64,000 nucleotides of DNA, from assembly GCF_030272615.1 (NCBI RefSeq), contig NC_081410.1, positions 291,246,457 to 291,310,456 on the forward strand, read 5' to 3'. This stretch comes from Cryptomeria japonica (lineage: Eukaryota > Streptophyta > Pinopsida > Cupressales > Cupressaceae). The notes beneath the pieces were generated by a model. It did not search any database, was not told where the DNA came from, and saw only the letters and a list, made by a program, of their open reading frames with translations. The position numbers and the translations under genes are program-made. Shown here piece by piece: positions 22,015-34,184 of this stretch (position 1 is the first letter of the stretch; the number at the start of each line of letters is the position of its first letter).

Positions 22015-23976
22015 AAATGTGTTTTTGGTGTGGATAGTGGGAAACTATTAGGATTCATAGTTTCGCATCGTGGGATTGAGGTGGACACTAAGAAAATAGA
22101 TGCTATTGTTAACATGCCACCTCCTCGAAATGTGTCTCAACTTAAAAGCTTACAAGGAAAGATTCAAGCTATTCGTAGGTTCGTGTCTCAGCTTGTGGAT
22201 CGTACCTTTCCCTTTACTCAACTTCTTAAAAAGGATATCACTTTTCAATGGAATGAGGATTTTCAGCAAGCATTTGAAGATTTAAAAGTGTATTTGGCTA
22301 GTCCTCCTATTCTTCAACGTGCCGAACCTTCTAAACCCTTCCTTCTGTATACAGCTGCTTCTTCTCATGCTCTCACAGCATTGTTAGAACAACATGATAA
22401 AGATGGTAAGGAATGTCCGGTTTATTACATAATTCGTACCTTACTCGATTATGAGACCCGATATTCTATGATAGAAAGACAATGCTTGGCCTTGGTATTT
22501 GCGACTCAGAAATTGAGACATTATCTTTTGAATTCAGAAGTCCATGTCATGGTAAAGTTTGATCCTTTGAAGCATCTTTTCTCTAAAACTGATTTATCAG
22601 GACGTCTAGCTAAGTGGGTTATGATGTTAACTGAATTTGACCTTAAATTTGTTTCACAAAGAGCAATTAAAGGACAAGCGTTGACCGATCACTTAGTTGA
22701 GGCTCCTTCACCTTTCTCCTTCCCTAACCCTGAGTCCTTTCCTGATGACTTCATTCTTTCTATAGAGAAAGATGAAACTTGGGAGTTATACTTTGATGGC
22801 TCTAAGTGTCGTACGGGATTGGGGGCAGGGGTTGTTCTGATTTCTCCTACGAAGAAGTCCATTCCTTTATCATATCGCCTAAATTTCCTGTGTACCAATA
22901 ACATTGCTGAGTATGAGGCTCTTATAGCGGGAATAAAAGCAACCTTAGCTCTGAATATAAAACACATACATATCTATGGAGATTCGCAATTGATTATAAG
23001 ACAAGTAACAGGAGTGTATCAAGCAAAACAAGACAAATTATCACAATATAAAGATCTTGCTATCTCTTTATTACAAAATTTTGATTCTTATACCATGGAA
23101 CCCGTTCCTCGAAAAGATAATCGACATGCGGATGTAATGGCATGTGTGGCTTCTCTAGTATCTTTAGAGGACCCTATGGTCGATCTTAATTTCGTTATTC
23201 ACAATCTTATTTCTCCGGCTATTGAAGATGATTCTAGCTTGATAACATGTTGTGACTTTGTAGACTTAGATGAATGGTTCTCGCATATCGTAAGATATTT
23301 GACCGATGGTACCTTTCCTGATTCCGCTAATAGGAACACTAGGGCTAGAATCTGCAAGCTGTCTGCTAGATATATCATCCTTTCTAATGTCCTTTATCGA
23401 AGGGGTTATGATAGTCTTCTCCTTCATTGTCTTAACAAGTCGGAAATCCCCGTTGCTCTTGAAGAGGCACATTCAGGTGCCTGTGGGGGGCATTTTGGGG
23501 GCAAATCCCTGGTTCATAGGTTGCTTCGTATGGGATACTATTGGCAAACTATGCAGAAGGATTCCTTTTCATTTGTTAAAAAATGTCATCAATGTCAACA
23601 ACACAATAATCTGATTCATGCTCCTGCCCAAGAACTTCGTTCTCAAGTAGCTTCTTGGCCTTTCTCCGCATGGGGTTTGGATCTTATTGGAAAAATTTCT
23701 CCTCCTTCATCTCAAGGACACACCTTCATTATAACTGCAACAGATTACTTTACGAAGTGGGTAGAAGCTATTCCTCTTCGCTCTACTACTGCTGAAGTGA
23801 TTTGTCAATTTCTTCTAGAAAACATTATTTCTCGATTCGGGATAACTTCTACTATTATTTCAGATAATGGGACATCATTTAAGAACAAGGACGTGAAGAA
23901 ATTCCTCGAGAAGTATCATATCAAACATCGATTTTCTACACCTTACTATCCTCAATCAAATGGCCAAGCCGAATGA
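22015..23976 (+). pseudogene. Element C RNase H, archaeal-type RNase H and integrase core
   Basis: It continues the same frame. The RT-linked RNase H (about 22,330-22,690) has YTAAS where an Asp is expected, so it is probably inactive. A second, archaeal-type RNase H (about 22,780-23,170) keeps all acidic residues: LYFDGS, NIAEYEAL, IYGDSQL, NRHADVM. Integrase follows with an HHCC zinc domain (HSGACGGHFG ... KKCHQCQQH) and the catalytic triad in WGLDLIG, IISDNGTSF and YYPQSNGQAE. A TGA at 23,974-23,976 follows QAE. The two-RNase-H order is the hallmark of the plant Tat lineage. Confidence 0.9.
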
Positions 23977-24534
23977 TCCAATAAGATAATTGAACAAATT
24001 CTTCACAAAACCGTGAATAAGCATGGTAAGGATTGGAGTAACCAGCTGATCTACGCTCTTTGGGCCTACCGAACGAGTGTACGAATTGCTACGGGAACTA
24101 CTCCTTATAATCTTGTTTATGGTGCTGATGCTATTATGCCCTTAGAATTGGAGATTCCATCACTTAGGGTTTCTCTCAAAGGTATAGTAGATGATGACTC
24201 TTATAGGGAACAACGACTTCAACAGCTTGAGATGCTTGATGAACAGCGCATAAACGCTCTTGAGCATATTCAAGCGTATCACAAAACTCTACAACGAGGC
24301 TATAATGACAAGGTTATTCAACGTTCCTTCTCAGTAGGTGACTTAGTCCTTTATGAGAATCAACGCAATGTGAATGCCTTGCCTGCTGAAAAGGGAAAAT
24401 TTAGTCCTAATTGGCTTGGACCATATATCGTTATTGAGGATTATGGATCAGGTGCTTACAAAATAGCAGATGTAGACGGTATGCCTCTTAAAGAACCTAT
24501 CAATGCTATGCACTTGCGTAGATATTATGCTTAA
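23977..24534 (+). pseudogene. Element C integrase C-terminus
   Basis: Same frame after the TGA: SNKIIEQILHKTVNKHGKDW, LIYALWAYRTSV, TPYNLVYGADAIMPLELE, then a basic C-terminal domain with FSVGDLVLYENQR, KFSPNWLGPYIV and LRRYYA before the TAA at 24,532-24,534. No chromodomain is present, which fits a non-chromovirus Ty3/gypsy. This ends the 1860-codon frame that began at 18,955 without any frameshift. Confidence 0.88.
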
Positions 24535-25113
24535 TTCTTCATTTCTTATCTATCTTCTTTTCAATTCTTCAACATTGGATAATATGTTAGTATTCCTTAA
24601 TTAAAGCAAAATAGAATTAAATGTTATGTCATTTAATCTATATTGCTTCGTTCCTGACAAGTGTGTCTCCTTACTTTATAGTTTGTCTTGAATTCATTAA
24701 TGTAAATTGTAAAAGGTTTACATTTCTCATTATGCTAGCATATTATACAATGTCTTTATGTATTAAGTAGGATCGTATCATGTTGTGTTTAAGTTCAAAA
24801 TTAAATCACATTAGTTATATGATTCTTAGACTTAATGCATATTTCTTCCTTATCATCAATGTAGCACTTGATTAAATATTTTAATTAAGTCACACATGTA
24901 TCAATTTAATCATGGAGCATTGAGAAATCAATCACATGGAAATTAAATTCTGACCATACATGTACATTTACCAAATGTATTAGATTTAATCAAAACAAAA
25001 CATACATTGTTTTAAGCATTAAACATAACACATTTGAGACAAAAGATAAGCATGTATATATACATATATATGTGTGGATCGTATACAAATCTAGGTCACT
25101 GTACATCATAAAA
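24535..25113. other. AT-rich spacer between pol and the antisense PMD gene of C
   Basis: About 580 bp with no supported ORF. It separates the converging 3' ends of pol (plus) and PMD (minus) and should hold both 3' untranslated regions. Confidence 0.6.
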
Positions 25114-27696
25114 TCATCTCCTATCCTTAGGGCTAGTGGCTGGAGAGTGTCGACTGGATGCTCCCTCCTGGTCTGGCCGTGGAGGTGGACCCATGGGTGT
25201 GTAGCGTGATACAGATCGTGAGTGACTCCGAGAGGAACTCCTATGATCCCTATCCATAAGGATCGCACGATAGGTGGTAGCCTCGGTCTGAGCCGCTGCT
25301 AGATCTCGCCGTGCCTGCTGGAGGTCCTCTGATAGGACTCTCTCTCTCTGCCGCGCCTGCTGGAGGTCCTCTGATAGGACTCTCTCTCTCTCCCTCCATA
25401 TATCTACCTGTACTCGGAATGGGAAAAAAAAATCCTCATGCCGACCCACGTTCCCCTGAGGCCTATAGGCAATCTGTGAGGAACTGGGGATCTGTGCTAT
25501 CATGGAAATGTCTGTCATTGCCTGCTGAATCAAGGAACGCCATTCTTGCACATTAGCTGTGGCAGTAGAACGGATTTTTGTCAGTACCATCCTATATCAT
25601 CAAAACATTAATCAATCAATATAAACCTACTATACCTGGATCTCCCTCGCACCAGGAGGGATCATGATATGGTAGTATCTGTGACTGAGAACCGCTAGGC
25701 TCCCCTCGCTCGTATACTCTGTCCATGATGGGTGTAGGCTAGACGGTACTGGTGATAGGTCTCTGTATCACCTCATGTTCCCCCTATTGGGGAATAAGAG
25801 GTGGATCCAGAGCTATGGTATCATCTCCTGAATGGTGAGGAGCTGCATCTGATTCCTCCTCATCATCTCTATCCTCCTCCTCATCCTCATCCACATCATC
25901 ACCTGCATCCTCCTCGTCCTCCTCTCTATCTACATCCTCATCCTCCTCCTCCTCGTCACTGGGCTGATCGCCTGTAGGTGGATCAGGATCTCCCACCTCC
26001 TCATGACCCTCTCCCTTGTTTGGCTCCTCTGACTTGGATCCCTTGTCGTTGTCTCGGTCTCCATGTCTCCATGGGTCTGGATAGCCTGTTGGATGATCTG
26101 GTGGAAAGATAGGACCTAGATATGATCTCATGAACCATGAAACATATGTACACTGTGCTCCAGGCTCTGCAGAATAGTCGGTGACTACATCTTGATCAGA
26201 TCCCTCTAAGTTTGTCATCTCAATATCATCTACCGTCGGTCTCGCTACTACTCCAGGTCTGGGAAGGACCCATGAGTGTCACGTATAGATGGGCACATCG
26301 GCTGGAACACACTACTCTAGTCCGAACTGCTTCCATACTCGGTCAAAGTAGAAAGGGACTATGATGTGTGCATATCATCCTCGCAGTAGGTGGTTCCTCT
26401 GTAGGCATGCTAACTGTCTCTCCATACCATCCCATCTGTGCATCAGTAGGTAAGGTCTCCACACTATCACCTCAGATGTCAATCTATCAACAATCACTCT
26501 CCAATATAATAAATCTCCAAATCTCCACTCGCTGGTAAGTGGATAAGTGAACACCCTAGGTCACTCACTCGCTGTACGCAGTGGAAAGCTGACGGGCCTG
26601 GTGCATGTGAAATGCTCTAAAATCCACACCTGTAGAAGTGTGCATGTCATCAAACTACAACCCTGTCCGAATACATACTCCTCAAGGTCGTGATAGAGAT
26701 GTGCTAGCATACTCCAACCCCACCCATACACTCTCCTGTGTCTCTCCATCGCTCTGATACACCATGTGAGGCCCCCATGCATGTGTGTCCCTCGCCCATT
26801 AGGGCAGACAACTAGTGCTATGATGGCTATCATAAGGCGTCTCGGAAGTGGTACCTCCCCTGTAGGATGTAAGAGCCAGCTGACCATGATGCGACCTCTC
26901 ATCTCGCTCGGCATGACTCTCCCTATGCAATACACCTGCTCTCTCTGATGATCCTCCGCTGACCGATCGGTCGCGTATGTAACTGTCGCTCTTCTGATAG
27001 GAAGATGAAGTATACGGTACACATCCTTGAGTGTGACCGTCAGCTCTCCTACTGGAAGGTGAAAGGTGCATGTGTCAGGATCCCATCGCTCCATCAAGGC
27101 CATCAGCATCGCAGGATGAAATCGAATGGCCGGCATCAGAATCACGTACCACAATCCTACAATCGATAGTGTGTCTCTCTCTGACTGAGTCAGCCACAGA
27201 ATCTGATCTCGCAAAGTGCGAAGAATATGTCCCGCTGTATGCTCTCTCATGTACGGGAGACCCTGCAACACGAAAACATGACCGTAATCAGTACTCGATC
27301 ATCGAAATCGCAAATGCAAACCGTCGCACATTGTATTATAGCCTCAAAACCTCTCGCCAGGCCCTGATTGGGGACCATGGTGCCCTGTCAGGGACCATGG
27401 CGCCCTGAGGGGACCATGGCGCCCTGTCAGGGACCATGGTGCCCTGCAGGGACCATGGCGCCCCTGTCAGGGACCATGGTGCCCTGGGCGGACCAGGGCG
27501 CCCCTCAGGGACCATGGCGCCCTGGGTGGGCCCCGGTCAGCCTTCGAGGCCCACATACGATCACGGAAAAGTCAAACATGCAAAAAATCAAAAGTCAAAC
27601 ATTCAGTCAACTCACCTCGTCCAGTGGCTCGTCGTCGATCACGGCCTGGCGCAGGATCTCGATCCTCGTGGGATGCTCCGGTCGTCGTGAAGGCAT
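25114..27696 (-). pseudogene. Antisense PMD (plant mobile domain) gene of element C, two exons
   Basis: Exon 1 (27,696-27,616; 27 codons starting MPSRRPEHPTRIEILRQ) ends at a GTGAGT donor. Exon 2 starts at 27,262 after ..TTGCAG, in phase, with GLPYMREHTAGHILR. The PMD core (to about 26,560) shows LMALMERWDPDTCTFHLPVG, ELTVTLKDVYRILHLP, VCPNGRGTHMHGGL, WGWSMLAHLYHDLEEYVFG. Then come several stops, a very acidic block (26,010-25,830), a frameshift between 25,784 and 25,590, a duplicated heptad-like unit (RERERVLSEDLQQA twice) and a Ser/Arg tail (SSSRSHSRSVSRY). PMD proteins are nuclear and linked to silencing, and copies occur in plant transposons. Convergent with pol. The PMD core looks intact; the C-terminal part is broken. 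Confidence 0.85.
27368..27533 (-). repeat. GGGACCATGGCGCCCTG array in PMD intron of C
   Basis: Eight ~20-bp tandem copies of gggaccatggcgccctgtca, with tgc/cgc variants, wholly inside the 353-bp intron. On the gene's sense strand it reads CAGGGCGCCATGGTCCC, close to the GGGCGCCCTGGTCC repeat of LTR C. Each unit is itself partly palindromic (CCATGG, GGCGCC). Confidence 0.9.
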
Positions 27697-27777
27697 GATG
27701 ATGGCTATGTGGGCTCCGCTGCACTGAATAGTATTCTAAAATCAACAAAGTGACGAATACAAGTGTCACTTTCGAGG

Positions 27778-27783
27778 TATATA
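27778..27783 (-). promoter_or_regulatory. Putative TATA box of the C PMD gene
   Basis: TATATA about 82 bp upstream of the exon 1 ATG on the minus strand. The position matches the TATA boxes of the A and B PMD genes. Confidence 0.45.
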
Positions 27784-28278
27784 CTCTCGTTTGATTATTC
27801 TTACTTTTTGAAACCCTAATTCTCCTCTGTCATTCATTTTATCATAACTTGAGTTTGGGAGATGCGATTTTCGAACCATTTGTTGCGTTGAAATCATATT
27901 TTCTTTCCCTTACTCTCTGGATGTTCCAAAAAGTTCTCTGATGAAGCTTATTTAGTGAACACCCCTCATCAATACTCTATTACACAATTTGTCGCAAGTA
28001 AACATGCTACCCTGTTTCACCTCCCTAATAAGCAAGTCGAAACAGGGGGGGCATATAGCTACTCACAGATTTCATCACTTTCCCTAGTAAGCATTAGGTG
28101 ATTTTGTGATCTAACGTGTGTTTTGTAGGGTGCGGTTCCTAACTGTGTACTGCAGATACCGCTGGGGGCTTCGTCCAACAACTTATGGATATATCCTTTT
28201 TCAAATAATGTTTACTTTTCTGTACTTTAGCTTGCATATGCACGTAGTACTCATATGACCGCTAAAGTGGGGGCTAAA
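27784..28278 (+). other. Spacer with polypurine tract before 3' LTR C
   Basis: No ORF is supported. The last bases before the LTR, aagtgggggctaaa (28,265-28,278), are the expected polypurine tract for plus-strand priming. A second G-run (aaacaggggggg) lies near 28,040. Upstream promoter sequence of the PMD gene is also in this stretch. Confidence 0.65.
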
Positions 28279-29905
28279 TGTAGCGTCGTAAATTGTATGC
28301 ACTTGCTAGGGTGGTACAATTTCACACCTAGTTTAGCACCCGCCTTAGTGCATTTTGCATTCTGCATTGCATTTCTCCTTAAGCACTTAATTAATCAAAT
28401 TAATTAGGTCTAAGGGCCTATTTCATCATTCTCTACATCATAAAGTTGGGCCCTTTCACTAAAGCGTGCCCCTCGCATTTTATTCCTTCAATACATCACT
28501 CAATCAAAAACCCTAATTAAGTCCTATTCCGAACTTGGGGGCTTGGTTTCGGGGTCAAAACATCTCGAAATCACCTGTAACTTCGGGATTCTCTCTAAAA
28601 TCATCATATCCGACGGCCCTGAAAATTTGGTGAAAAGTTGCCGGGACCGTGGCGCCCGGTGCACATGGTCCCGGACATTTTTCTCGAAATTTTGGGAGCA
28701 CGATCCAATCATAAAATAAAGCTTAACCCCAAGAAATTGGCGGGATATTCAATCTCTAGGTCGGCCAAAATATGAATTTTTGATCTAGGGTTTCCTACAT
28801 AAGAGCTCTCCTTCTTCATTTGAAGGGATGGGATTTTTGTTTCCAGGAACTTCGTATGCAGCGAAAGAGTAGATCTTTGAGGACTTCAACAACATTCAAC
28901 ATCATTCTATCAAGCATCTATCAAATTCATTCATCCACTTAGGGCTTGGAAGACATTGAAGAACAATAGGAGATTACCGACTGAAGATTGGCTTGTACTC
29001 CTCCCTTGAGGGTTGGGTATGATTTCGTATTATTTTCATGTCTTTGCATAAGCTTTGATACATCATTTATTCATGCTTTAGATCACATTGCATCTTGATT
29101 TAGAGCATTTACATTATCATTTGCAAGCAATTAGGGTTTACTTTCTAGGTTGCTCTAGTTTGCTTTCTTGCATTTTGGACCTTGCACACACACTAGGTCT
29201 GCACACACAATACATTTTACAAAACAACTTGGCTATTCGTGGAGGTGGAAATCACCGAAGTGGGGGTTTGACTAAGGCAAAACCCTATATAGCCGCCCCT
29301 CCCCCTTTTCAGATATTATTGCAGGTTTCGAGATTCGGACGACGCCGCGGGATACAGATCCGGAGAGAGAAGGTTGGAACAACACTCTGTGTGAAATTGC
29401 AGAGCAGGAGACTGGGACAGGGGTGCTGGGTGCCCTGGTCCCTGGGACAGAGGCGCTGGGCGCCCTGGTCCTCCGGACAGACAGTTTGCAGATAGTTTCC
29501 AGACAGTGTTTCAGAGTGCAGAACAGTGGTTTCCGGTGCAGTTTTCAGGACAGTGGCGCCCGCGCTCCCGTCCCAAACATTTTCATTCCGATTTTGACTC
29601 TGGGTACATATCTGCATTCTTATTTCATCCTTGTACTTACAGTTGTTCATTGTTTAATCTCAATTCTGCAATCTTGTTATTGGTTCATAGTTGCATTTTG
29701 GGATTAGGGTTTGAACTTGCATTACTTGATCTTACAATTTCAACAAGGGAATAAAAATCCTAATAGATATCCCGTGGCTCTCTCTTTCACCAAAAGAAGT
29801 AGCCAATTGCGCGATATCTCTAGGCTCTTTCATATTCCGTAATGTGTGTCAAAAGGTAGGATTAGGGCATGATTGACCTAGTCTCGCTTTTTTTCCCCCC
29901 ACACA
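28279..29905 (+). repeat. 3' LTR of element C
   Basis: TGTAGCGTCGTAAATTG to ..CCCACACA, the partner of 17,139-18,785. Differences are scattered single changes and short indels in the GC-rich repeat. It is followed by the CCAAT target duplication (29,906-29,910). Confidence 0.93.
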
Positions 29906-31732
29906 CCAATAAAGCTTTCTCCAAAATTTCCTTATGCATAGGTGAAACCTTGAGAAGTTCTAGAATTGATATTTGAGCGAGTATTCTTTGTAATTGCTCT
30001 ACTAAATTGTATTGTTGTGAAGTGGATGTTGGATCTTTTGCTATACCTGGAAAGGTAAACTTTGCTTTCTTCTAGTGATAACATTGATTGGTTCTGAAGG
30101 TGGATTATCTTTAACAATGATTACATTTACCACAATATCATATGTATAAGTGTAATTCACTTTGGCTTTCCCCTCATCATCTTTTAATTGTGATGGTTCA
30201 CCTTGGTCATAATTTGGAAGTGGAGTTTTGAAAGCTCGGTGTGATTTGTTTGTCTTATGGCTATCCATTGTGATGGTTCCATTATCGATTAGATCTTGGA
30301 TAAGGTGTTTCAATATTTGACAATCATTTGTTAGGTGTCCTTTATTTCGATGGTAATTGCAAAAACTATTGTCATTCCACCAATTTGGCTTGACTGGTGG
30401 TTCATAACTTCTTGCTTCCGATAAAATAATTAATTTGGTGGCAAGTAGAGTTTTTAGAGTTGATTCCAAAGGTTCTCCAATGTTTGTGAATTTACTTCGA
30501 GGATTGGAGAAAAAGGACTTGGCTTTATTGTTTTCTAGATTTTTATTGCTTGGGATTTGACTTGATAGATTAAAAATTGGTTGTTGTTGTTTTGTAGTAC
30601 TATTATCGTCATTTCCTTCATTGCTGACATTCCTATTCTTTGACTAGAACTTGGGTTTGTCATTGTTATTGTTGTTGTTGTTGGAATTGTTGTTGTATGA
30701 ATTATTTTAAAGTTTTAGTTCTCCTTTCTCTACCATTGTGTTCTCTATTTTCAAACCATTCTCGATCATTTTGGCAAAAGAGGGAGGACATTGCATTCTT
30801 AGTCAATAACTCATTTCACTAATAAGATTATCAATGAATATGTCCATTTTTTCTTGATTAGGTACATCTCGGGCATACCTATTAAACACGTGTTTCCATC
30901 ATTGTAATAAGATCATAAAAGATTCACCATTGTTTTGTTTAACATTGCAGAGATCCAACATCGTTATCTCATTCCTTATATTGTAGGAGTATTGTGAAAT
31001 AAATATATTCACAAGTTCTTCAAAAGTTTTGATTCCGGATGGTAATCTTGAAAACCACTCTATTGATTTTCCATTTAAACTCCTAGGAAAATGATGCATA
31101 AGGTAAGTTTCATCATGGGCAAATTCCATGCTCATAGTACAAAACTCCCTAATGTGATCCTGAGGATCGGATTTTCCATCGTATTTGTCATATTTAGGAA
31201 TCTCGCAATGTTGCAGAAATGGTATCATATTCAAATTCTTATCAAAAGGATATGGGCATATATATTCTAATGAATACTTCTTGGAGCTTGTTCCATTTTA
31301 CATGTCTTGTATCTGTTGTTGTAAAATTTTCATTTATTGAGTAAGGTTTGATAATGGATTATCCATATAGTTTCTTCTTGTTTCTTCATGAGTTCTTCTA
31401 TCACTACGTTCTTTTCTTGTGTCATCCCTTTCTTTCTTTGTTTCTTCATGACTTTCTTTGTTCATATCTTCATTATTTGGATCATCTGTGTTTTGGGTGT
31501 TACTTGCCTCTACATCTTGTTTCAAGCTTTCTATGTTAAATTCTTGTGGTAGTTTAGCTCCATATTTTGCCAACATCAAGAGATATTTCTCTTTTTGTTT
31601 TGCCAACAATTTTTCCATTAGCCTATCAAATTTGAAATCTTTCTCGAGGTCTCTAATGGTGCTATTGACTGCTTCTTCGTCAAAAATGGTAAACCCAAAA
31701 GTTTGGAATACAGGATTATCTTCTTCCTCCAT
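29906..31732 (-). pseudogene. Element A gag
   Basis: Minus-strand gag starting near 31,732 (MEEEDNPVFQTFGF). It has a charged N-region (KQKEKYLLMLAKYGAKLP), then CPYPFDK, KYDKYDGKSDPQDHIREF, HHFPRSLNGKSIEWFSRLP, SQYSYNIRNEITMLDLCN and RYARDVPNQEKMDIFID: the Ty3/gypsy capsid domain. After an Asn-rich linker comes the zinc knuckle FCNYHRNKGHLTNDC, then IQDLIDNGTITMDS. The frame has a few stops and shifts near 30,045. The last part (VEQLQRILAQISILELLK) runs to the C insertion and rejoins in frame at 17,133. The intact product would package element RNA. Confidence 0.88.
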
Positions 31733-31883
31733 TTCTTGTTATTTTCTAAGTTGTTCATATTGGGCTCTAGTCCAAACTGGCATGTGATTATTTCAAAGTT
31801 GTTGAAATTTCCAATGGACAAAGTCAATAGGTGATTATTGGTTTAGGAAGATATGCTTTGTTGATTTTACCACTATTGTTTGT

Positions 31884-32111
31884 TCATTGTGATAAAGCAT
31901 CTCTTTGTTGAAAAGTATGTCTTTGCAAAATTTCACCGTCAAACTCTATACCGCAGCCACATAAGTAGTGACGAAAATAGTGTAGGAATGTCCTATGTTT
32001 TAATAAGATCTTGTGATTCATATACAAGAATCTTATTCTCTTTTGAGTAGCTTTATAACTGGGTTTTCTTTTCTTAAGGTGATACTTAAAAGTCATATAA
32101 GCATTTGACAA
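31884..32111 (-). pseudogene. Element A ORF1 remnant upstream of gag
   Basis: A 75-codon open stretch that aligns with the C-terminal half of element B ORF1: HLKKRKPSYKATQKRIRFLY against TLKKRQPSFSKFIKRNKFLY, then a shared FLH..(Y/H)..H(Y).. and EFD block. Similarity at protein level between two diverged elements supports a real, short, basic protein encoded just before gag. The N-terminal part is not recognisable here. The function is unknown; Tat-type Ogre elements also carry an ORF upstream of gag. Confidence 0.6.
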
Positions 32112-33029
32112 TTTACAAGTTTATTTGATTCCAATGTTGGTGCAATTCTGATTTTGATGTAACCTAGGTTCAAAATAGGAAAGATATATCCAAGATTATG
32201 AACCTAGTATAGATTGATCAGGCTTCATGATAGAGGATTTGATTATCCCGATGAGAGACTTGACAATGATGTTGATTTTTTTGCACTTAAGATGTTTGAA
32301 TCAATAGCTTGTTGAATGTTGATGTTTATAGAAACCTCTTGGGAATAACCCGTTGGATTAGTGACCTAGTTGTTGAGCTAGTTTGAAAATACATGATGGT
32401 TTAGAGACAAACCTACTTCAATAAGTATTTCGATACTGACATTTTGACACTTTGGTTTTGATCTAGTGTTTCAAGTGTTGGAAAGCTTTCGTATTACCCT
32501 TTTGATCAAACTTTTTCAGCAATTTGTTGGATTTTTGCTCACTCGTAGATGACAATTTTCGTCAATTTTTTTGACCATTTGGAACATGTAACAAACATAG
32601 AAGACACAATGTTTAATAAATAAAATGCACAAGCAAGTACAAATCTTATGGCAGGTTGAGACAATAGTTGTTGAATCTCACATGGGGTTTCCCCAGAGGC
32701 TATGCTATTCAAAGCAAATATTTAGATGCTTGACCCCACTGGATCCACCCTCAACACTCACTTCTTCGGGGCAGCAAAGCACCGGTTTCCATGAAAACTC
32801 CCCATGGAAAACTTTATATCTCTACTAGGAACGGTATGTGTGTGAGCCACTTCAGAGGTCCGACCTCCTGCGCCAACAACTAGAAGCATTTTGGCAACTA
32901 GTACAAGTGGTTTTTAGTAAAGGCTTTCGGTCATGTGGCCATACATGCGACACTTTCAGATCTGTAAATATAAAAGGTTCCCAGCCTATAGAGGTTACGC
33001 TCCATAGGGTTTATGGGGATACATAGTGT

Positions 33030-33310
33030 CGGTATGAACTTATTAGCACATGTTGTTTGGGACTTTCGTCACAAACACAATTTATTTATAGTGGATTGGA
33101 AGGACTCGGTATTAGCCCGTTTCCACTTTAGGTCATTCCCCTCTCACAGGCCCCCTAAAGGTAGCTCGAGAAGGCAGGCCCTCTAAAGGATTGAATGCTT
33201 GAAAGTAAAGAAAGCATAAAAGAGTGGGTTTGGCTTTTTTGGTCACCCAATTAAGGGGGAAGCATATACCTACCACTTTCAAGACACAAAATATAAATGT
33301 TCTTTTTAAC
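33030..33310 (-). other. Conserved non-coding leader block (element A copy)
   Basis: Blocks shared with element B at about 50,490-50,735: ttcgtcac, atttatagtggattggaa, ggtcattcccctctcac, gaaggcaggcc, tctaaaggattgaatgcttg, ggtcacccaattaagggg, agcatatacctaccacttt. Spacing and order are kept although flanking sequence has diverged. It is not an ORF, so a structured RNA or packaging role is possible. Confidence 0.6.
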
Positions 33311-33740
33311 CTCTTCAAAGCAATTGTTGGCTATGTCTTATTTGGAGATGTTTCTCCAACAAGCATGGTGTTTATTTTAACCCCACATAGCAAATGATTT
33401 TCTAAACTAGGAATTGGAAATCCTGGTCAACAAAATGAAAATCATTGTAAAAAGTAACTTGCTTTGTAAGAATGGACAAGTTGATTGTTCTTTTTAACTT
33501 GCAAAAAATAAGATTTATTGTGCTTTTTACCTTTGCAAGAAAATGAAAGATTGTTGTTCTTTTCAGAGCCCAAATTTTGAGGTGTGAATCCCAACTTTGC
33601 AAGAAAGTAAATGTTTGATTTGTTGTTCTTTTTACCTTGCAAATGTGATTATTTTTAGAGCCCAAAAACAAGTGAGGTACTTTTTAGAACACCAAATTGA
33701 AAAATGAAGTTCTTTTTACCCAAAAGGAAATATGAGTTCT
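33297..33740 (-). repeat. Dispersed GTTCTTTTTAAC repeats
   Basis: About eight copies of gttctttttaac / gctttttacc at irregular 30-60-bp spacing, often followed by (c)ttgcaa. On the element's sense strand they read GGTAAAAAGAAC. Not seen elsewhere in the window. Confidence 0.65.
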
Positions 33741-34184
33741 TTTTAACCAACTTTGAAAAAGCTAGAAAAGAAATCACTAAATCCCAACTTAACTCCTCCA
33801 AATCTACAAGAAACTATTAGAAACCTACAATAAAAAAGAAGTAGTGAAAATCCAAAACCTTAGGTGGGCTTCCACAAGCCTAATTTCAAATCATGGTTAC
33901 ACATTTTTCACTCCTGATCCTGAAATGCCCTGAAATTTGACTGTCTCAAATTTGGAAGATCTTCCAGAAACTAGATTTTGCATTATAACTCCTAGAAGTC
34001 TAAAACCCCTCTCAAACATCCTATCAATATATATGGAATATAACTTAAAGTATAAGAAAATTTCATTTATACTTAAATGTTATATTCCATATATATTGTC
34101 CTTCCACAAGCCTAATTTCAAGATTTGATTAAAAATTTTGTACTCTGTTTCAAATTAGCTATCTTAGAGAACATATGCACTAAA

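Larger units (their letters stand above)
17139..29905 (+). mobile_element. Element C: near-complete Tat-type Ty3/gypsy retrotransposon
   Basis: 12,767 bp with 5-bp target duplications (CCAAT), LTRs of 1647 and 1627 bp that are nearly identical by eye, a primer site next to the 5' LTR, one gag/pol frame (18,955-24,534), an antisense PMD gene (27,696-25,114) and a polypurine tract before the 3' LTR. It was inserted in the pre-protease/protease coding region of element A and is clearly younger than A. Three in-frame TGA codons make it unlikely to be active as it stands. Confidence 0.93.

Noticed and set aside
22330-23170. Two RNase H domains in pol
   Set aside because: Known hallmark of the plant Tat lineage (archaeal-type RNase H added after an eroded first one); expected here.
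25592-25635. A 44-nt GT...AG stretch in the C PMD gene as a second intron
   Set aside because: Too short for a plant intron, and the joined frame hits a stop; a frameshift is the simpler explanation.
33402-33671. 89-codon minus open frame in the A leader
   Set aside because: Built from the GTTCTTTTTA repeat (repeated KRTT/LAK); a repeat artefact.
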